64,000 nt of DNA, from positions 5,332,001 to 5,396,000 of the forward strand of contig NZ_AP022596.1 in assembly GCF_010731895.1 (NCBI RefSeq), in the 5' to 3' direction. The position numbers and the translations under genes are program-made. Every line of letters starts with the position of its first letter. Position 1 is the stretch's first letter. Below, one piece after another: positions 60,390-64,000 of the stretch. Below the pieces are notes generated by a model. The model searched no databases, was not told the DNA's origin, and worked only from the letters and a program-made list of their open reading frames with translations. This DNA comes from Mycolicibacterium helvum. GTDB taxonomy: Bacteria > Actinomycetota > Actinomycetes > Mycobacteriales > Mycobacteriaceae.

Positions 60390-60425
60390 GGTTCTCGTTT
60401 CGCGGGCCACGCGATGCGCAGGGCC

Positions 60426-61001
60426 CTACCGCAGGCCGTGCTCGAGGAGATCGAAGATTGCGTTCAGCGCGTTGCGTGGATCGGGCTCGTCGCCGACAAA
60501 CTGCGGGATCTCCAGGACGTAACGAGCCACTGCGCGAGCGGTGATGTCGTCGGATGGCCGACCCAGTTCAGCTGCAATGGCCTCGGCTAGAGGTGCCTCG
60601 CAGCGGATCCAGAGCTTGCGTGAGTACTCGCGGAGCGCCGGAGTGGTCATAATCAGTTCGGTACGTCGGACGAACGTGCGCGTGGGATTCTGTTCGAACG
60701 GCCCCCTGCCGGCCATGAACTCTCGCAGCGCGGTGAGCACCGACGTCTGCGGCGGCCGGCCATGCACTGCGGCCAGCAGACCTTCTCGTCGTTCCACTCC
60801 ATCGTCGAACATGACGGCCGGTTTCCCGTCGGGAACGTGTTTGAACAGCGTGGGAACTGATACGTCGACCTCGTCGGCAATGTCTTTGACCGCCACGGCG
60901 TCATAACCACGGGTGAGAAAGAGGCGCTCGGCCGCCTCGGCTAACGCGCGGCGCGTTTGCGCATTCTTGCGGGCGCGGCGGCCCGGCGCATCAGTCGTCA
61001 C
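60426..61001 (-). CDS. TetR family regulator, divergent from monooxygenase
   Basis: A 191-residue TetR protein with HTH at about 15-60 (AEAAERLFLTRGYDAVAVKDIADEVDVSVPTLFKHVPDGK). It is divergent from the FAD monooxygenase with 91 bp between, the usual geometry for repressor and target. Confidence 0.87.
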   Translation of the reverse strand: MTTDAPGRRARKNAQTRRALAEAAERLFLTRGYDAVAVKDIADEVDVSVPTLFKHVPDGKPAVMFDDGVERREGLLAAVHGRPPQTSVLTALREFMAGRGPFEQNPTRTFVRRTELIMTTPALREYSRKLWIRCEAPLAEAIAAELGRPSDDITARAVARYVLEIPQFVGDEPDPRNALNAIFDLLEHGLR

Positions 61002-61029
61002 CGGCTCATCGTAGCGAGTCGTGACAAGT

Positions 61030-61078
61030 TGCTAAGAACATTTACTCAATATATAACGTTAGTGACTAAATAAATCCG
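61030..61078. promoter_or_regulatory. AT-rich divergent promoter/operator
   Basis: This AT-rich patch in otherwise GC-rich DNA contains TTAGTGACTAA, a palindrome with a central G, and a mirror-like TTTACTCA to its left. It lies between the TetR and monooxygenase starts and is the likely operator and promoter region. Confidence 0.5.
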
Positions 61079-61092
61079 AGTTGGGAGTGCAC

Positions 61093-63084
61093 ATGGACGG
61101 CAAGACATCCGATCGCCCGACCGCCCTCGTCGTCGGAGGTAGCCTCGTCGGCCTCTCGGCGGCAGTCTTCCTCGCCTCGCAGGGAGTACCGACGACGCTC
61201 ATCGAGCGGCATCTCGGCAGTTCGCCACATCCTCGCGCCATCGGCTACACCACTCGGACCATCGAGTTGTTCCGTAGCGTCGGAATCGAGCTACCGCCGA
61301 GCGCGCAGAACGGTCCACCGCGTCGGGCTCGCGTCGAAAGTCTTACCGGACAATGGTTCGAGGAGTACCCGTGGTCGCCACCGCTGCCCGCGGCCGCCGC
61401 AGGAGATGCAGCTGACCACTCACCGGTGCGCGCCAGTGCACTAGCCCAAGACGCTCTGGAGCCCATTCTCCGCGAACGTGCCGGCGCTCTCGGGGCTGAT
61501 TTGCGGTTGGGTTGCGAACTGGTGTCCTTCCGTGACAACGGTGATGGTGTGACTGCCACCGTGCGCAGACGGCATGACGGCAGCGAGTACCGCATTGATG
61601 CGGACTATCTGGTGGCTGCCGACGGAGCCGACAGTGGGATCCGGAACAGTCTGGGCATCGGCCGCACGGGACGAGGCCTGCTGTCAGTGCAGCGCAGCAT
61701 CCTGTTCCGCGCGCCGGAGTTGGACCAGTATCTGCGCCACGGCATCGTGCAATTCGAGATCGAACAACCCGGATTCGATGCCTTTCTGACCACCTACTCG
61801 GACGGACGCTGGGTACTGATGCTCAAGGACGACATCGACCGCACGGAAGAGGATCAACGGGCCGTCATCCGGCGCGCCACTGGAATCGATGACCTCGCGG
61901 TCGAATTGATCACCACGGGACGTTGGGACCTGTCGGCGCTCATCGCCGACCACTTCAGTTGCGGAAGGGTGTTTCTCGTCGGAGACGCCGCACACCAGCT
62001 CCCACCTAATCGCGGTGGTTACGGTGCTAACACCGGAATCGCTGATGCCCACAACCTCGCCTGGAAGATCGGCGCAGTGCACACCGGCGGCAGTGAGGCG
62101 GCGCTCCTCGATACCTACGACGCCGAGCGGCGGCCTGTGGCATGGCTACGTCACCAGCAGATTTTCGCCCGCGCTGACTACAAGGCCTACATCGACACCC
62201 CCACCTCGGATATCGAGATCATCGACGACGTCGCGATGGAACTCGGCCAGCTCTACCGCTCCGTCGCTCCGGCTGATACGGCCGGCCAGCTGCCGGACGC
62301 CCGCAGACCCGAAGAGTGGGCCGGGCAGCCCGGCACCCGGGCGCCACATGTATGGATCGCTCCACGTCGCTCGACGCTCGACCACTTCGGCCGAGGCTGG
62401 ACTCTCGTCACCGGCTCCGAAGCGTGGCGCGGTGCCGCGCAGTCAGCCGCCGGCCAGCTCGGAGTGTCGATCGAGTTGCTCTGCTTCCCCGCTGAATCGA
62501 CGCAGCACGCCGCCATCGCGAAGGCGTACGGGCTGGGACCCGGCGGAGCTTGCCTGGTGCGCCCCGACGGCTACATCGCATGGCGCGTCATGACGGCCCC
62601 GGCCGACCGCTCGGCGGCGCTGACGGACGCAATCAGCTATGCCGCAGCACTCCCCTCGCGTCCATCGAAGTGGGACGATCAGGCCGCCATCATTGACCTG
62701 ACCGCGCGTTACGCCGACGCGATCAACCGTGGCTGGGCCGGCAAGACAATTCAGCCCGAGAGCGTTGCCGACATCTTTACGCCGGACGGCGTATTCGAGC
62801 ACCCCGGCGCGGACCCGACCATCGGAGCTGCCGCGATCGCGGCAGCGTTACCGGACGCCACGGCTTCGGTGCCCTTCGCCATGCATGCCTTCCTAAGTCC
62901 CGTCCTCGTCGTCGACGGTGGCCATGCCCGCGGCCAGTGGCTAATGTGGGTCGCCGCCGACGACGGCGACGACCCACGCGCCGCGTACCTCGGCGCCGAC
63001 ATCCAGTACACGCGCACCCCGGGTGGATGGCGCATCCAGTCGATCGTCATCACACCCGGGATGCGCGTACCGGCTCACCGATGA
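61093..63084 (+). CDS. FAD-dependent aromatic monooxygenase fused to a SnoaL/NTF2-like domain
   Basis: A 663-residue protein. Group A flavin monooxygenase motifs: VVGGSLVGLSAAVFLA (GxGxxG-like with Gly-Ser), VAADGADSGIR (DG motif) and GRVFLVGDAAHQLPPNRGGYGANTGIADAHNLAWK (GD motif). A thioredoxin-like region follows (about 410-545), then a C-terminal SnoaL/NTF2-like domain (about 550-660: AAIIDLTARYADAINRGW, FTPDGVFEHPG, WRIQSIVITPG). ATG 61093 has GGGAG six bases upstream. It probably hydroxylates an aromatic or polyketide-like substrate under control of the divergent TetR. Confidence 0.87.
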   Translation: MDGKTSDRPTALVVGGSLVGLSAAVFLASQGVPTTLIERHLGSSPHPRAIGYTTRTIELFRSVGIELPPSAQNGPPRRARVESLTGQWFEEYPWSPPLPAAAAGDAADHSPVRASALAQDALEPILRERAGALGADLRLGCELVSFRDNGDGVTATVRRRHDGSEYRIDADYLVAADGADSGIRNSLGIGRTGRGLLSVQRSILFRAPELDQYLRHGIVQFEIEQPGFDAFLTTYSDGRWVLMLKDDIDRTEEDQRAVIRRATGIDDLAVELITTGRWDLSALIADHFSCGRVFLVGDAAHQLPPNRGGYGANTGIADAHNLAWKIGAVHTGGSEAALLDTYDAERRPVAWLRHQQIFARADYKAYIDTPTSDIEIIDDVAMELGQLYRSVAPADTAGQLPDARRPEEWAGQPGTRAPHVWIAPRRSTLDHFGRGWTLVTGSEAWRGAAQSAAGQLGVSIELLCFPAESTQHAAIAKAYGLGPGGACLVRPDGYIAWRVMTAPADRSAALTDAISYAAALPSRPSKWDDQAAIIDLTARYADAINRGWAGKTIQPESVADIFTPDGVFEHPGADPTIGAAAIAAALPDATASVPFAMHAFLSPVLVVDGGHARGQWLMWVAADDGDDPRAAYLGADIQYTRTPGGWRIQSIVITPGMRVPAHR

Positions 63085-63310
63085 CGTGCTCGCTCGACAC
63101 GCCGATCCACATTTCCACCTACACCGCGAGCGCCGCATCCGCGGCAGCCCAGTTGGTTTCGACCATGTCTGCGTTCTCGTTCATGCCGCCATCATCAGAC
63201 GCTGCCACGACAACGGTATGTCGGTGTTGGAGCGTCAAGTCGAGTGACTTTGCCGATCACGCGCCCGGTTTCGCGGCAACGACATGCAGCGAAGTTCTAA
63301 TCTCCGCTGC
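63085..63310. other. Intergenic stretch, nothing clear
   Basis: Frames continue from the monooxygenase but none resembles a known protein. It is followed by a possible gene fragment. Confidence 0.35.
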
Positions 63311-63318
63311 TACCGGAA

Positions 63319-63430
63319 ATGAGCCCCGCCGCCGAGTTCGACTGCGTCGGCGTGGGGTGGGCAGTGCGGGCTGCCTGTTCGCCGGACAACTTCGGCTTCC
63401 CGGCCCGCAGCACCTGCCCTGGCCCGTCGA
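63319..63430 (+). pseudogene. Possible GMC oxidoreductase N-terminal fragment, frameshifted
   Basis: MSPAAEFDCVGVG, then after a shift of frame GSAGCLFAGQL, together resemble the FAD-binding start of GMC oxidoreductases (FDYxVVGxGSAGCxxAxxL). Nothing of the rest of the enzyme is seen. It is short and degenerate, so the call is weak. Confidence 0.3.
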
Positions 63431-63527
63431 CTTACCTCGACCAACATCTCCCCGGGCGTCCGTCGCCGCTCACCATCGCATCGGTGAGCGCTTCGCCAAT
63501 CGGATCCGCGCAATGTCCGGCATGTTC

Positions 63528-64000
63528 TCAACTGGTGCCGGCGTGCGGGGCCACGGCCAGTGAAGCCAGAACGGCATCGACCGTCTGGGCGACAAGAGCG
63601 GCATCGACCGGTAGATGCCGAAACAGAACCCGGTAGTACACCGGCGCCGCGAGAGCATCGAGCACGAACTCCATATCGAACGACTCACGAATCACGCCCC
63701 GCTGCCGCGCGGACTCGAGGGTCTGAGCGGTGGACTCTCTCCGAGGAGCGAACACCCTCCGAAGAAAGTCCTCGGATAGATCTGGAGAGCGGGCCAGATC
63801 TGATACCAACGCCGGCAGAATTGCACCCAGAGTCGTGCCCCCTAGCGCAGCGGCCAGTGTCGTGATGCCGACGATCAGATCGGCCCTGAGGTCGCCGGTG
63901 TCGGGAGTCGGGGCGGCACCGAGTTCACTGACGACGGTGTCGACGATCAAATGCCGTTTGGAGGGCCACCGGCGGTACACCGCCGGGCGGTGCACCCCGG
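63528..64000 (-). CDS. TetR family regulator, C-terminal part (cut by window edge)
   Basis: The frame runs off the right edge. It begins within the HTH: GVHRPAVYRRWPSKRHLI is the recognition helix plus following helix. The ligand-binding half resembles the AcrR/TetR group with a TetR_C_33-like domain (LRADLIVGITTLAAALGG, then FVLDALAAPVYYRVLFRHLP). The first part of the HTH lies outside the window. The target is unknown. Confidence 0.85.
   Translation of the reverse strand, partial: GVHRPAVYRRWPSKRHLIVDTVVSELGAAPTPDTGDLRADLIVGITTLAAALGGTTLGAILPALVSDLARSPDLSEDFLRRVFAPRRESTAQTLESARQRGVIRESFDMEFVLDALAAPVYYRVLFRHLPVDAALVAQTVDAVLASLAVAPHAGTS

Overview
The window looks like chromosomal DNA of a mycobacterium, most likely an environmental Mycolicibacterium-type species. 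The evidence is GC-rich coding, a PGRS-type glycine repeat protein, a 13E12-type DUF222/HNH protein, a cyclase plus cyclic-nucleotide-binding MscS pair arranged like Rv2435c-Rv2434c, mycofactocin-type SDRs, an F420-type luciferase-like oxidoreductase and many TetR regulators. No rRNA, tRNA or CRISPR array was seen. Both edges cut a gene: a KshB-like reductase on the left and a TetR regulator on the right.

1-13.1 kb is a steroid-type catabolic cluster. It has a KshB-like reductase, two near-duplicate Baeyer-Villiger monooxygenases, three SDRs (two mycofactocin-type), an enoyl-CoA hydratase family protein, and a KstD-like flavoprotein with HsaC-, HsaA- and HsaD-like enzymes. It looks like a side copy of the ring A/B cleavage pathway rather than the core cholesterol cluster. 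13.3-32.7 kb is ordinary mycobacterial content: the cyclase/channel pair, L-2-hydroxyglutarate oxidase, an MFS pump, a thioesterase, a rhodanese/K+ channel/SCP-thiolase/DUF35 operon, secreted proteins (one with 34-residue tandem repeats), an AraC/NmrA pair, and a P450 with an ABC1 kinase and TetR.

32.8-55.8 kb is accessory. It starts with an AbrB/RelE-like toxin-antitoxin pair, a tyrosine recombinase broken by an in-frame amber codon, and truncated Mu/TnsB- and TnsC-like genes. Three copies of a 108-bp element follow, each carrying three copies of a half-site of type ATGnCAAnTTnACTGAGAC; two (37.6 and 45.8 kb) are direct repeats bracketing about 8 kb. Inside are a P450, then a co-directional block: a sigma-factor-like protein, an HTH-bearing protein, an ImmA/IrrE metallopeptidase with zinc ribbons, a small repeat protein, an HNH-SAVED nuclease (Cap5), a CD-NTase and an E2-like protein. 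The last three form a compact E2-only (type II-short) CBASS anti-phage system. The sigma/HTH/peptidase genes beside it are the best candidate for an undescribed control module. An AlbA_2 (Schlafen-type) protein, a DinB-like/WYL pair and a secreted PGRS protein ending in a C39-like cysteine peptidase domain follow.

55.8-64 kb carries a formylglycine sulfatase and its likely TetR repressor, which share a TAATGAG operator, then a GAP-family membrane protein, an HSL-type esterase, a TetR divergent from a flavin monooxygenase with a SnoaL-like tail, gene debris, and a cut TetR.

All functional names come from reading motifs and recalled family resemblance. No database search was run.
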